This document shows, one piece after another, positions 35,461 to 47,847 of a stretch of 64,000 nucleotides of DNA. A program made the translations under genes and the position numbers. Position 1 is the first letter of the stretch. Each line of letters begins with the position of its first letter. The notes beneath the pieces were generated by a model. That model worked only from the letters and a program-made list of their open reading frames with translations, was not told the origin of the DNA and did not search any database. Origin of the DNA: Gordionus sp. m RMFG-2023 (taxonomy: Eukaryota; Nematomorpha; Gordioida; Chordodea; Parachordodidae); assembly GCF_954871325.1 (NCBI RefSeq), contig NC_088775.1, forward strand, positions 21,863,561 through 21,927,560. Direction: 5' to 3'.

Positions 35461-37403
35461 CTCCTCCCCCCCTAAATAGGCCACGGGGAGGGGGGATGAT
35501 CCCGGTCTCGACTTAGCTTAAAAATTTTAGAATTATTACGAGTTCCGAAAACCGTCCCAACAAAAAAAACACAACCAATTCCCACAATAAACAAAAATAC
35601 GTAACTGAAATACTAAGAGTGACTAATAGAACGCCCTAAAAAGTATAAATGAATTATCATTATAAAACTAATTAACCCTCCTCCCCCCCCCTAAATAGGC
35701 AACGGGGAAAGAGGAATGATATATATTGACTGGAAAAAAAAATAAAAAAAATATTTATAGTTTATAAATTGAATATTCAGGGGATAGTTTATATTTGTAA
35801 AGAGGGGAAAAAAAAATATTGGTAATTAATTATTTGATTTATCGGGAAATCGTCTTTTTCGGATTTGCTTATCATAGAAGCTCTGTAATTCAAGTTTCGT
35901 TTTTCTTTGACATAACTCATTGCTAATGGTATTTTGCAGTGGTTGGCTTGCTTGGCTAGGTTGGATACATTTTGGTTGGTCTTCTGGTTTTACACGTACG
36001 TTAATGGGAATTGGAAGTTCTCTTAGTATATCGTCGTTAATATAGGGGATCTTTGAGATTAGTTTTGTAGTGTTCTTTTTTGTGAATATGTTTGATATAA
36101 TTGAGGGAAAAATTTCTATTACATCCCTGCCTATAATAGGGTTGTAATCATTTTTGGTGATTACTATTGTTATGTTTGCCGATTGTTGGTTATGTATTAT
36201 TTCGGTATTTATTGTGCCTACTATAGGAACCGGATGTCCTGAATACGAATTTAATTTTATGGTAGGTTTAGTTACATGAAGGTTTTTAAACTGGGCGTTA
36301 TATAAATTCTCTCCTATGATGGTAATGTGAACCCGTATCAACCTCCATTATTATTGGAATTTTATTAATCTTTACGGAAGCTCGATAGGCTTCGGGTATG
36401 GTGTTTTCAATAATATTGTCGACGAGCAGGGATGTGGTGTTTGGAGGGGGGTCTTTTGTAGGGATAATTTCTATAGTTAAAGAATTTATCGAATGCTGAT
36501 TTGAAGGATAGCTTTCAAGCTGTTCTATTGCATTTACCACATTGTTCGTTATCGCTTTCTTCGTTTCGGGTTGTAGGGCGGGTCTCAAACAGTTTCGCTC
36601 TAAGTGACCTATTCGTCCACAATTGTAGCATTTGGGGGTTTGATATTGTTGCCGGTTATATGGAGGCCATTGAGAGGAATTGTTCGTGGGATATTGGTAT
36701 TGTGGGGTTTGGTGATACGGGGACACATAAGATGAATTGTTGGAGTGATTTGGGTATTGTTGTTGTTGGTTTGAGTCCAATGCGATGAATTTTGGGTTGA
36801 ATAATTGTCTCTATGGGTAGGTTGAGCGTTTGACTTGAATGTTAGGTGTGTATGAGTATCCTGACTTGGGGGAATATCATAATTTCCTCCGTCTGATGTT
36901 GACCAGGATTCGATAAGCTCCTCGGTTTTTGCTATTTCCACATATTCTTGGAACTGAGTAGGGGGTAGCGATAGTAACTTGCGTTTTATTACTGTTGAAT
37001 AAACGCCAGACATAAATTGAGTAGCCATAAATAAATCGTGGCTCTCCTTTAAATCGCAATTGTGGGCGATTTCGACCAGGGCTTCCGCGTACTGGGTTAT
37101 TGATTCGTGGAGATGTTGAATTCGATTCCTTAGTCGGTAGCGGGCTTGATTGGGCGGTTCGGCGAATTTGTCGATTGATTGATTAATTTTTAGAAACCCT
37201 TGGGTCTCTACTGCCTCTGGATAGAACGTATTTTTTAATTTGGCAAATAATGTTGGTCCGCAATAAGTTAGAAATAGTATACCTTTCTCTATATCATCGG
37301 ATATATTCGTTGTTTGCAAACGAAACCGGTGTAAATAATTACACAAGGGTTCCGAAGCCGAATATTCGTTGATGTTGAGCGGTCTGAGCCCCCAGGGCGC
37401 CAA

Positions 37404-38156
37404 TGAAGTACTTTGCCATCGGGTCATGATATTTTATTAATAAAAATTCCAAAATTATTTTTAAACATAAAAAAGATTAATCAAGATTTTCAAAATTATT
37501 TTACAGGAAAAAAATAAAGTATATCCAAACTATAAAAAATTCGTCCCTTTTATAGGGAAAATAAAAGGCACAATTATAAATTAAAATTAAATTGGCGCAA
37601 AGTGAAAAAAAGAACGTTTTTGTGGAATCGAGTTGTGTTAGTTTTATCGTACATAATTGGGGATAAAACCTACCCCCCTAAACTTCCCGAAACTCAAAAT
37701 ATACCTTGGGATGCAGGGTGGTCTCCCGGACCCAACGGTCTAACTCATATCTTCGGATCACCTTACTGAGGACTCCTAAAGTAAGAAATCCAGTAAAGTG
37801 AGAGAAAACACAAAAGCCATATGTGTTAATCTCACTGTGTTTAACTTAAAACAAAAATTACCAAAAAAGAAAAACATTTTTTAACTTTCATTTTATGGTA
37901 CACAAAGGAGATGGATAAAAAAAACTTTAATTAATTTTAACATAAACAAAAGAAGGGGATAAAAAACTTTTACATCTTACACATAATAAAAGAGGGGGAT
38001 AAAAAAAACTTTAATTAATTTTAACATAAACAAAAGAAGGGGATAAAAAACTTTTACATCTTACACATAATAAAAGAGGGGGATAAAAAAAACTTTTTTA
38101 TCTTTAACATAATAAAAGAGGGGGTTTAAAGAAAACCTTTTTTTTTATCTTTAACA
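37404..38156 (-). repeat. 5' LTR of the gag-only element
   Basis: Nearly identical to 34709-35460. The primer-binding site lies immediately to its left on the plus-strand map. Confidence 0.92.
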
Positions 38157-38695
38157 CATTAGAATATATAAATTATATTAACTAGCGCTAGTAAATTCAG
38201 GGCTATGTGGGATTATTCTTTATATTTTTATATAACATAAAACAAGTATTTAGGAAAAAATGATTAAAAAATTTTTAAATTTATTTAACTTCTGTTATAT
38301 TTTGTTAAATCTTTTTTATATAGATAGTATATTTAAGTCAATTTTATATGAAAATATTTAATGACACATGTTGACGATAAAATTAAAAAATATTTTGTTT
38401 GTAAAAATAATTAAAATAACATTTATTTTAAAGCCCCTGGTTTGGGGCAAGTTGGTTCAAAAATTATTTTCACTAAAATAAGAGTATTTTTTTTATTTAA
38501 TATAATGTCAATTTTATTTTTTTTAAACTATTCATATTTTAAAACCATCTAGTTTTGGAGTGTTAAAACATTTTGATTTACCTAAAAATCATAAAAAAAT
38601 TTAAATACTGAGGGGTATAAAATATTTTTCACTTTATATTTTACTACATGATTTATATTTTTTGTAAAATGACACGTCTATTATAATATCGGAAC

Positions 38696-39000
38696 TAGAG
38701 ATCTGCAAGGTCTAATTCTATTTAAAATAATCAGGTTTGGGCCGGGTCTAATATTTTTAAAAATATCTTGGAATTTTTTTAAAACACATCTTAATTTATC
38801 AATTTTATATTGATTTAATGAAAATATTTGATTTTATTTATTGAAACAAAACAACATATAACATATGTCTTTTATTTTGAGTAATTATAAAAACTAATAT
38901 GTATATTTAAATAAATCCTAGCCGGGTCGGTAAATTTTTTTAAAAAAATTTCGGGTTCGCCGGCTAAACTAAAAAAATTGCCGCCCGATGAAGATCACTA
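38696..39000. mobile_element. Small hAT-type MITE
   Basis: A 305-bp element with ends TAGAGATCTGC (left) and GAAGATCACTA (right), imperfect inverted repeats. Flanks are ATCGGAAC (38688-38695) and ATCTGAAC (39001-39008), 7 of 8 bases alike. Subterminal GGGCCGGGTCTAA-type motifs resemble those of the hAT at 9664-11479, so it may be mobilised by the same transposase group. No coding capacity. It lies in the Foldback transposase intron, 65 bases before exon 2. Confidence 0.65.
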
Positions 39001-41117
39001 ATCTGAACACAAAAACATCGTAATATTTTAATAATGATATTTAAATTTATTTTATTATCCATAGGATAAATTCTCAAGTTTATCTTCCTCTGGTAATGAT
39101 ATTGAAGATGAGGGGAAAAAAAAGAAGGATATATTTGAGATTTCATTGACAAGTGAAGATTGGAATCTCATATATCCAAATCCCGATCAACCTAGCAGGT
39201 TAAAAAGGGGATGGACCCACATTTTCGAAAGGAATATTTCGAATCAAATAAAAATACCCTGTTTATGGGTTTTTAAAAATCATTATGTATCGTTTAATTC
39301 TATATATTTGTTAAAAATTAAAGCTTTTTGTAAACAGTGTTCAGCAGTGTTATTGATTAAAAAATTAAATACTTTAAATAATATATATATAAAATTTATA
39401 TGTGAAATATTTAATTTTAAATTAAAACAGCATGATAGTAATTATAAAAGACCGCTTAGTGGGACAAAAAGGGAAGAAGTGGCTAAAGAATTATAAACTG
39501 ATTTAGCTTTAAACTGGCGTGTGAAAAAAGCAAATGAAACAATGAAATATGGTGAATTAGAACCCAGAACTTTATATTCCTTGGATGTCCTACGTAAATG
39601 CAAACAATCCATTTCTAATAAATATAACATTAAATCGGATAGTGTAATCAATCAGTTATTATATCTAAAATATACTCAACCATATTTACCCAGTATAATC
39701 AATATATCCTGTGACAAATTTTTTATGCACTACTGGTTACCAGAACAAATGATAACTTTTAATAAATATTGCCAAGATACTAACGTATCCATACTACAAA
39801 TAGATGCTACAGGGACCTTAGTAAAAAAAATTAAGTCGACCTTATGATCAAACATCTGGTCATATTTTTCTATACATAGGAGTAATCGATTTAAAAGTAA
39901 AATCTGGGCAAATACCTGTAGTTCAGATGTTATCAGAAGCCCATGATATTAACCACATTTCACACTGGCTGAATGTATGGGTGCATAGAGGTGCTAAAAT
40001 ACCTAAAATTGTTGTAACTGATCATTCATTAGCTTTATTGGGGGCTGTTGCCAGATCGCTAGCAAATTTTATTGATCTTAAGTCATATATTGAATATTCA
40101 TTTAATATAATATTAGGTCAAAAATTGCTGACCCCTAGGATATTTATTAGAATAGATTATGCTCATTGTATCAAACTAATAAGTAGATGGCCTAGTTTAT
40201 ATAAAAAACCTCGTTTATTTAGAGAATTTTATATACGTTCCGTTGCAATGCTAATAAAACCGCTTCCTTTAAAGAGGCGGAAATATTAATAGAATCCATC
40301 CTCATTGTATGTAATAGTGAATTTTGTGGGATCGAAACTTGTCCTGACATTACGCTGAATGCTAAAAAATATCTAAAAAATATAATCTCTGGAATAGAAG
40401 ATATAGACATTAATATATTAGATGAACTCGAGGAGGAAATATCCATTGACTTAAATGTATCTAGTAATATAAATTACTGGATAGAAAGTATTAAAAATAA
40501 AGCCATATCTAAATGTATCATACCATATAAAGATGAAAATTATTTCTATAACCCAGAAATAACTATAAACTTATGTAATTTTTTAAAGACCTATCCTTTA
40601 TGGTCTAGTATTATGCAACCACATTATAATTATGGACAAGTTACATCTTCTACATCAAATGTTGAAAGTTATTTTAATAATTTGAAAAATAGAACATTTA
40701 AATCCGTAATGTTACCTATTACTATTGATAAATTTTTCTGTAAACATTTTGATGAAGAGGATTGCTTACTATAGCTGAAGCGTCCCGAATCTCTAATATA
40801 ATTAAGGAAAAGGATACTGTAGAAATTATTATACCACAAGAAACAGACAATTCACAAATTTCTAAATTTAGTAGTTTAAATGAGGGAGAAGTGTCTGATG
40901 ATGAATATCAATTAATTGAAAATTGGAAAGGTTTAGTAGATCAACCATCTATAAAAAAGAAACGTACTTCATATTATGGAGCACATTGCCCTGAAATATT
41001 ACATGTAATTGAAGGGACCAAGATTAAATTAGGTATGTTGAAAAATGGGAATCTTACCACAATAAAGAGACCTTTAAAACTTGGATCTAATAGATATATA
41101 ATCAGTATGCCCTATTG

Positions 41118-41866
41118 ATAGTTTATCACAAGCAGTAGCAGTAGCCTACTGCGATAGCAAATTATATAAAGCTTTTTTTGACAATTTAGAAAATAGTATA
41201 TTTAAAGAGTTTATAGAATATTTTGTTTCGCATGGGGCCAATATTAATACATATAAGATAAGGTGTGATTTATTATTAAAATTATTCGATAAAACTAAGA
41301 TTAGTAATGGTATCTATAGATTGTCTTGCGAATCAACAATATATTATATTATAGAAAAATGCTATAAAGATATATATAGTGTAACCGATATTTTTAAATG
41401 TAATAATAAAGAATGTTTACGACCGGAAAATTTCTTAGAAATAATATGTTTACCAATAAATTTAAATATAATAAATAATACAGGTTTTGAAAGTTTGGAT
41501 ATTGCAATCCAAGATGCTTTACCTCTTTTAACATACTGTAAATCCTGTAAAATGCCGGACCCTTTATCTTTAGTCCATAAGTACCAATTTCATGAACATG
41601 TTATAAATGACACTACAGGCTGTCAAAGTTCTAAATTAAATAATTTCCCTAGATTTATAAATTTAGGAGATACATTATATTTTTTAAGAGCTCTTATAGT
41701 ATTTATACCTCCTGCTGTTTCTTCAGGGATTGGTCATTATATATGTTATTCCAAGCGGTTAGATGGAACATGGGAAATATATAATGATCTCTCAAAATTA
41801 ATTATATATAAAAATAATGATTGCCAAGATGATGTTATATGTCATGCTATTTTATATACCATATGA
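41118..41866 (+). pseudogene. Ubiquitin-specific-protease-like region of the Foldback transposase
   Basis: A possible Cys box CPIDSLSQAVAVAYCDS at about 41110-41160 corresponds to the GNTCxxNSxxQ box of USP proteases. Two metal-binding pairs follow (CNNKEC near 41396, CKSCKMPD near 41540), like the USP zinc finger. The His box GHYICYSKRLDGTWEIYNDL lies at about 41731-41790, matching GHYxxYxxxxxxWxxxDD. The frame from 41321 to 41866 is open for 181 residues. In the family such a domain could process the transposase or remove ubiquitin from host factors; this is inference. The Cys box is in a different frame from the preceding linker. Confidence 0.6.
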
Positions 41867-41869
41867 ATC

Positions 41870-43970
41870 ATTCATAACATATCATCCATTGTTGGCATTC
41901 ATTACTAATATATTTATCATGTTAAATTTAACCTTCTGGAATAACATATTTAATGACCTATTTGTGAAGAAGCAGGAGATATAAAAAATTAAACAACTAG
42001 ATATCCCGTTAATTTATTTAATTTTGAACTTCCACCACACCTACTATTTTTATTTATAACTTATGTATTAGGGATATGGGATACAGCATTTTAAGTAATC
42101 TACACAATGTTATCTGAGATTATGCATCTTGAATTAAATATTCAATCTTTATAAACATCACATTGGTAGGAATATGATTTATAAGAAATTCTCCAGTCGT
42201 TACATTTAAAAAATCGGTACAGTATAAGTATGTTTATAATATAATTCTATAATATTGTTGATTCATAAGACAATATAAATAAATCATTACTCCTTAGGTT
42301 TATCAAACAATTTTAGTATTAAATCACAATTTTGCGAAAAATAATATTCTATCTTTGAATATATTATTTCCTAAATTATCAAAAAACATTTTATATGATT
42401 TGCTACAGCAGGCAATTGCTTCTGCTTGTTATTAACTATTAATAGGACATGTATTGATGATTATATCTATGATTTGTGGTAAGATTTATATTTTAAACAA
42501 ATTAATTTAATCTTGGTACCTTTAATTAAACGTAATATTTAAGAGCAATGCACTTAGGTTTTTTATGGATTAATTATCTGCCAACCCTTCCCATTTTTTA
42601 TTAATACAAATTCATCGACACCTTTATCCTGAATAAAATTTCATTGCTATATTTAAAAATTTGTAATATTTCTATTTCTTGTGGTACATATTTTTTCTAT
42701 CTCCTTAATTATATAAGAGATGCGAGATGTCTCTGCGACAGTAAAAATCTCTAATATTTAATCTAACGGTTAATTTTATCAATTGTCATGCATAAGCAAC
42801 AATTACGAATTTAAATCATCTAATTTTAAAATTAATTTAATAACTTCCAGCATTAGATGGCTGTAGTTTGTTCATAATAATAATGTGAATGCATTATCTG
42901 AATCAAGGACAGATCTTTAAAAAATTACATAAAATACGAGGTTATAGAAATATATTTCTTCTTTTCATATGAACATTTAAATATAGCTTTATTTTTAATA
43001 CTTACTATTCAGCAATGAAGATTGCTAGATATATCTTATAATCAATTATTCTTTCATCATCATGTTCATTTAATATATTAAAGTCTCCAGAGATTACAAT
43101 TTTAAAATATTTATTAGCATTCAGTCAGGACAAATCTTAATATAACAAAATTCATTATTCAATAAGGAAAGATTCTATTAACATTCTTAAGTTTAGCAAC
43201 GTAAAATTCTCTAATTAAATATTACTTTTTATATAAATAGGGTAATATATTTATTAATTTGATACATCGAGATTTTTATCTAATAAAAATCCTAGGAGTA
43301 TGTTGTCATAATATTATATTTTATAAATATACACTATATGACTTTAGATCAATAAAATTTTCTGGAGGTCTAGAGACAATCTCCAATAAAGTTAAGGGAT
43401 CATCAGTTCAATTTTTTGTAATTTACCTCCAAAATGTACCCTTTCATGCAGCTTTTTGGAAGTATGGTTATTATCCTGGCTTTTCATAATACTTGCACTA
43501 TGGCACATGCCTTGATTTTTATTTTAAATCTATTATATATATGTATATGAAAATATTCCTAGATGTTTAATAATATGGTCAATTTATTTTTACTAAGGTA
43601 TATGAAATCTATTTGTATGAGCAATATTTATTTAAAGTTATCATCTGTTTTTGTAACCAATAATATATAAATAGTTTATCATAGGAAAAATTGATTATAA
43701 TGGGTAAATATAGTTTGTGTATATTTTAGATATAATAATTGGTATAATTGTAATCCCATTTAATGATAGTTTTGCCTGCGTATTCATATGACTTCTAAGG
43801 AATATAGATTACTGGTTTCGAATTCAATATTTCATGGTTTGATTTGTTTAACACATCAGTTTCGAACTAAATCTGACTTAGCACTTAGTTCATTTTTATC
43901 TCAATAAGCGGTCTATTATAACGATAATTATGCAACATTTTAAAACAATAATTCACACATAAATTATATA
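41870..43970 (-). pseudogene. Inverted, decayed second copy of the Foldback transposase
   Basis: The minus strand translates to diverged but collinear versions of the plus copy. Near 43400 it reads DDPLTLLEIVSRPPENFIDL (plus copy DHSLALLGAVARSLANFIDL). Near 43270 it reads TPRIFIR. Near 42425 it reads QQAEAIACCSKSYK (plus copy SQAVAVAYCDSKLYK). Near 41960 it reads QIGH.ICYS (the His box). Nucleotide identity is also plain near 43700-43900 against 39430-39700. The two copies meet tail to tail at about 41867-41870 with almost no spacer. Many stops and gaps make this copy much older or less constrained than the plus copy. It covers the part matching about 39420-41866; exon 1 was not found. Confidence 0.75.
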
Positions 43971-44018
43971 TATATAGTATAAATTTTTTTAATCCTTAAC
44001 ACCTCTGAACTGAACACT

Positions 44019-44165
44019 GTTTACAAAAAAGCAAAAAAAAAAGCAAAAAAAAAAAGCAAAAAAAAAAGTAAAATAAAAAGCAAAAAAAAAAGCAAAAAAA
44101 AAAAAGCAAAAAAAAAGCAAAGAAAAAAAGCAAAAAAAAAATAAACAAAAAAGATAAAAAAATTA
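44019..44165 (+). repeat. Low-complexity AAGCAAAAAAA array
   Basis: Tandem runs of AGC followed by 7-10 A, about ten times. Probably a degenerate poly-A microsatellite. The neighbouring 44640-44870 is a second A-rich, AAAAAG-type stretch whose long minus-strand frame (Phe-rich) is a by-product of composition. Confidence 0.8.
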
Positions 44166-44220
44166 TAAAAAATACGAAAATAAAACCACTAAATCGCCAA
44201 ATTTAAAATCGCCAAAACAT

Positions 44221-44640
44221 CATTCACACCTTGCAGATTCGCCCTCAGATAGGGTCAAGGCCTGTTTGCTGACAACTGAGGGTAAATAAATTATTCATAA
44301 TAAATCATTTTATTTTAAATTTTCAAGCTGCAACAATACCAAATCTAACTTCCTATTCTATTATAATGTAATTAAATAATTTTTTGGAAGCAATTTAATT
44401 TTTTTATAGCCGATCCCATTTACACCATGCAGATTCGCCCTCAGATAGGGTCAAGGCCTGTTTGCTGACAACTGAGGGTAAATAAATTATTCATAATAAA
44501 TCATTTTATTTTAAATTTTCAAGCTGCAACAATACCAAATCTAACTTCCTATTCTATTATAATGTAATTAAATAATTTTTTGGAAGCAATTTAATTTTTT
44601 TTTAGCCGATCTCTCATTTACACCTAGCACATTTGCCCTC
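44221..44640 (+). repeat. 196-bp tandem repeat, two copies plus a partial third
   Basis: GATTCGCCCTCAGATAGGGT starts at 44236 and again at 44432. A partial copy begins near 44612. Copies 1 and 2 are almost identical over the whole unit, so the duplication is recent. The unit contains GACAACTGAGGGTAAATAAA and a T-rich end. No coding content. Confidence 0.85.
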
Positions 44641-44929
44641 AGAACATATTAAAAAATGGATAAAACAAAAAAGAAAAAAACACAAAAAGAAAAAAAATGA
44701 TAAAAAAAACAAATGAAAATAGAAAAAATGATAGAAATAAATGATAAATCAAAAAAAGAAAAATATGAAAAAAGGAAAAAGAAAAATATGAAAAAAGGAA
44801 AAAAAAAAATATAGAAATAAACAAAAAAAGAAAAAAATTAATAAGAAAATACAAAAAAATACATTATGATAAATGGAAAACAAAACTGAAAATGAAAACG
44901 TAAGCTTCCTAGATGATTTTAAACACGGA

Positions 44930-46145
44930 ATGAGAATTTAAGAACCAAGTATTATATAGTTAAAATAATTTATAATCTTTATAGATAGCTTTCTAAGGGA
45001 TATTACACAATATCTGTACATCGAATTGAATAACTGAGAACCAAGTATTATATAGTTAAAATAATTTATAATCTTTATAGATAGCTTTCTCAGGGATATT
45101 ACACAATATCTGTAAATCGAATTGAATAACCAGGGATATTACACAATATCTGTACATCGAATTGAATAACTGAGAACCAAGTATTATATAGTTAAAATAA
45201 TTTATAATCTTTATAGATAGCTTTCTCAGGGATATTACACAATATCTGTAAATCGAATTGAATAACCAGGGATATTACACAATATCTGTACATCGAATTG
45301 AATAACTGAGAACCAAGTATTATATAGTTAAAATAATTTATAATCTTTATAGATAGCTTTCTAAGGGATATTACACAATATCTGTAAATCGAATTGAATA
45401 ACCAGGGATATTACACAATATCTGTACATCGAATTGAATAACTGAGAACCAAGTATTATATAGTTAAAATAATTTATAATCTTTATAGATAGCTTTCTCA
45501 GGGATATTACACAATATCTGTAAATCGAATTGAATAACCAGGGATATTACACAATATCTGTACATCGAATTGAATAACTGAGAACCAAGTATTATATAGT
45601 TAAAATAATTTATAATCTTTATAGATAGCTTTCTCAGGGATATTACACAATATCTGTAAATCGAATTGAATAACCAATATTACACAATTTCTGTACATCG
45701 AATTGAATAACTGAGAACCAAGTATTATATAGTTAAAATAATTTATAATCTTTATAGATAGCTTTCTAAGGGATATTACACAATATCCCTAAATCGAATT
45801 GAATAACCAGGGATATTAGACAATATCTGTACATCGAATTGAATAACTGAGAACCAAGTATTATATAGTTAAAATAATTTATAATCTTTATAGATAGCTT
45901 TCTCAGGGATATTACACAATATCTGTACATCGAATTGAATAACTGAGAATCAAGTAATATATAGTTAAAATAATTTATAATCTTTATAGATAGCTTTCTC
46001 AGGGATATTACACAATATCTGTAAATCGAATTGAATAACCAGGGATATTACACAATATCTGTACATCGAATTGAATAACTGAGAACCAAGTATTATATAG
46101 TTAAAATAATTTATAATCTTTATAGATAGCCTTCTCAGGGATATT
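44930..46145 (+). repeat. 136-bp satellite array inside the Foldback element
   Basis: About nine copies of a unit of about 136 bases with GAGAACCAAGTATTATATAG, TTTATAGATAGCTTTCTCAG and two close sub-repeats of GGATATTACACAATATCTGT followed by ACATCGAATTGAATAAC or AAATCGAATTGAATAACC. Shorter units of about 101 bases, with only one sub-repeat, occur near 44940-45035 and 45850-45950. The sub-repeat GATATTACACAATATC is itself nearly palindromic. Copies are almost identical. Confidence 0.9.
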
Positions 46146-47847
46146 AGATAACGTTATGATCTTTTCCCTGATCTCGGGCCTGCCCGTACCTACAACAACA
46201 ACATGGCGATTGGATGAAGTTTGAATCAATTCCACAGATTTCCTATGAAATACCCAAGTGTACTTAAACCGAAAGGACCCAACAGCAATTACTAATTAAT
46301 ACGCTACATCCCCGCGCTTATAATAAATATATATATAGCAAATATAATAAATTACCTATGTTTTTTACTTTTCTGAATAATGATTTCATTATGAAAGGTT
46401 GGATATTTTTACTGTTTCAGGAAATCGCAAAATGTAAATATGATCACACTTATAATTCATCAGGTATACATGAACAAACCCTAATGTTATTTATTTTGAG
46501 CTCTTAAAACGAAATAGTCTATAGAAAAACCTATTTCTCAAAACCAATTGAAACGCGAATGAATATATATCCCAAAAGTATTTAAATAAGATGTTTAGAA
46601 ACTCTATATTGAAAATTATCCCAAAGCAATTCCCCCATTTATATCAATTAGGGGGTCATCATTGATAGGCTCCTGAAAAAAATATAGGCCTTCCTGCCCC
46701 ATATTCATGATATAATTTGAACCCCATTTATACAAAAACCTCAAGATCTCAAATATTCCCAACTGAAAATAGTAGAATATTTATTTTTGGTAACGCTAAA
46801 ATTGATGTCATCCGCTTCAACAATATGTATGGACGGAAATTTCTGTATAGTTCCTAGATTATATGTTCAGCTCTATACATTGTAAATAATGTATGAAAAT
46901 GTAATGATCCCAGTTATACAAGGGAGATATATATTCAACTTTTTCTCAATGTCAAAAATTTTGGTGCTTCCGGCAATAGGACGCGACTGCTATATCTGTT
47001 CTTAGATTTTATTTCCAAATATAGTGAAAGGTTAATTTTTTAAATATTTTAATCTAAAGTATTCAAGATGCTTCTATTGAAACTCACAATCTATTCCTCA
47101 CGTGGGTAAGTGTAACTGCATTATTCGCTCATACTATATGGAAAAGGTATAAAAACTTGAAATATTTATAATCATTAATATTTTTCAATATTTAATTTAG
47201 GTATCATGTAGATGGCCTAACACTAATAACTAACTAGTTCGAGGGATTCAATCATGTGCTTAAACCTAAAACACTTTAGTGAAATTCAAACGCTATATAT
47301 CTCATACAAATTCATATAAATAATATATAATCTTAGATAGCCTGGGTGATATTTAGTAATAGCGTAACTTAAACGCTTAAATTTACATAAATTGTAATTA
47401 AAACGACATCATGTCTGACTAAATAAATATATATACCGCAATTATAACAAATTATTCTTTATTATTGTGATTAATATAATCTACATTGTTCGCATTATGT
47501 AAATATATATTATATCTTACCTATGAAATTTTTGGCGATTTAAATAATAAAGCGACTAGTACAAAAGTCATAAAGGCCAATGTACCCATTTAAATTTTAT
47601 ATTACTGGTATCAGAGATAAATAATAAAATATGTGTGTCGCTGCCTAGATTGTCAAATTATAAAAATTTAATAGTTAATCACAAAATAATGGCAAAAGAT
47701 GTATGTCGTTATTCTTGATTTTGTCTTAGTGGTGACGCCATTTTTTATTTAGCTATTAATATTTTAATTTAGGCTGCTAAACTGTATTTCTAACGGAGGA
47801 CAGATGAATAATAGAAATTTTAACTATTCATTTCAAAATTTGAGGTT
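46146..47847. other. Right inner spacer of the Foldback element
   Basis: About 1.7 kb of A+T-rich sequence without a recognisable gene. It shows no obvious homology to the left spacer, so the inverted symmetry of the element is limited to the arms and the two transposase copies. Confidence 0.5.

Larger units (their letters stand above)
34709..38156 (-). mobile_element. Young LTR retroelement, gag-protease only
   Basis: Fossil LTR element on the minus strand, inside the intron of the Foldback transposase gene. LTRs: 34709-35460 and 37404-38156, about 752 bases each, differing at only about five positions, so it is young. It is flanked by an exact 5-bp target duplication CATTA (34704-34708, 38157-38161). 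A primer-binding site begins TGGCGCC just inside the right LTR (about 37384-37403). A purine-rich tract (on the minus strand) borders the left LTR near 35461-35480, with a second similar tract at about 35684. Gag lies at 36609-37427 with a zinc knuckle (CYNCGRIGHLERNC) near 36590-36635, followed by a protease region (VDTGS near 36335). No reverse transcriptase or integrase is present, so it must have moved with borrowed enzymes. It is probably a Ty3/Gypsy-derived, gag-only (TR-GAG type) element, with about one visible break. Confidence 0.88.
33801..41866 (+). pseudogene. MULE/NOF-like transposase with C-terminal USP-like region
   Basis: Exon 1 (33801-34019, MAPGKQPAVPLKLIKAL to DDLYIQKE) ends at a GTAAAT donor. 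Exon 2 begins after ATAG at 39065 (DKFSSLSSSGNDIEDEGK) in matching phase. The 5-kb intron holds an LTR element and a MITE. Exon 2 carries the catalytic core expected for MULE transposases: IDATG near 39803, VVTDHSLALLGA near 40020, IDYAHCIK near 40155, and the acidic residue in SNVESYFNNLKNR near 40664. After a linker (40762-41110) comes a cysteine-protease-like part (see separate entry). At least five disruptions are present: one in-frame stop near 39494 and frame changes near 39845, 40265, 40765 and 41110. The gene is thus a recent pseudogene. Resemblance to NOF-like proteins is judged from memory of that family, not from a search. Confidence 0.75.

Noticed and set aside
43010-43130. Minus-strand ISGDFN motif that looks like an apurinic endonuclease of a LINE
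   Set aside because: It aligns collinearly with the Foldback transposase (KKYLKNIISGIEDIDINIL), so it belongs to the inverted transposase copy.
44639-44854. 71-residue minus-strand frame
   Set aside because: Almost only Phe, Leu, Ile and Ser from an A-rich low-complexity stretch; no sign of a real protein.
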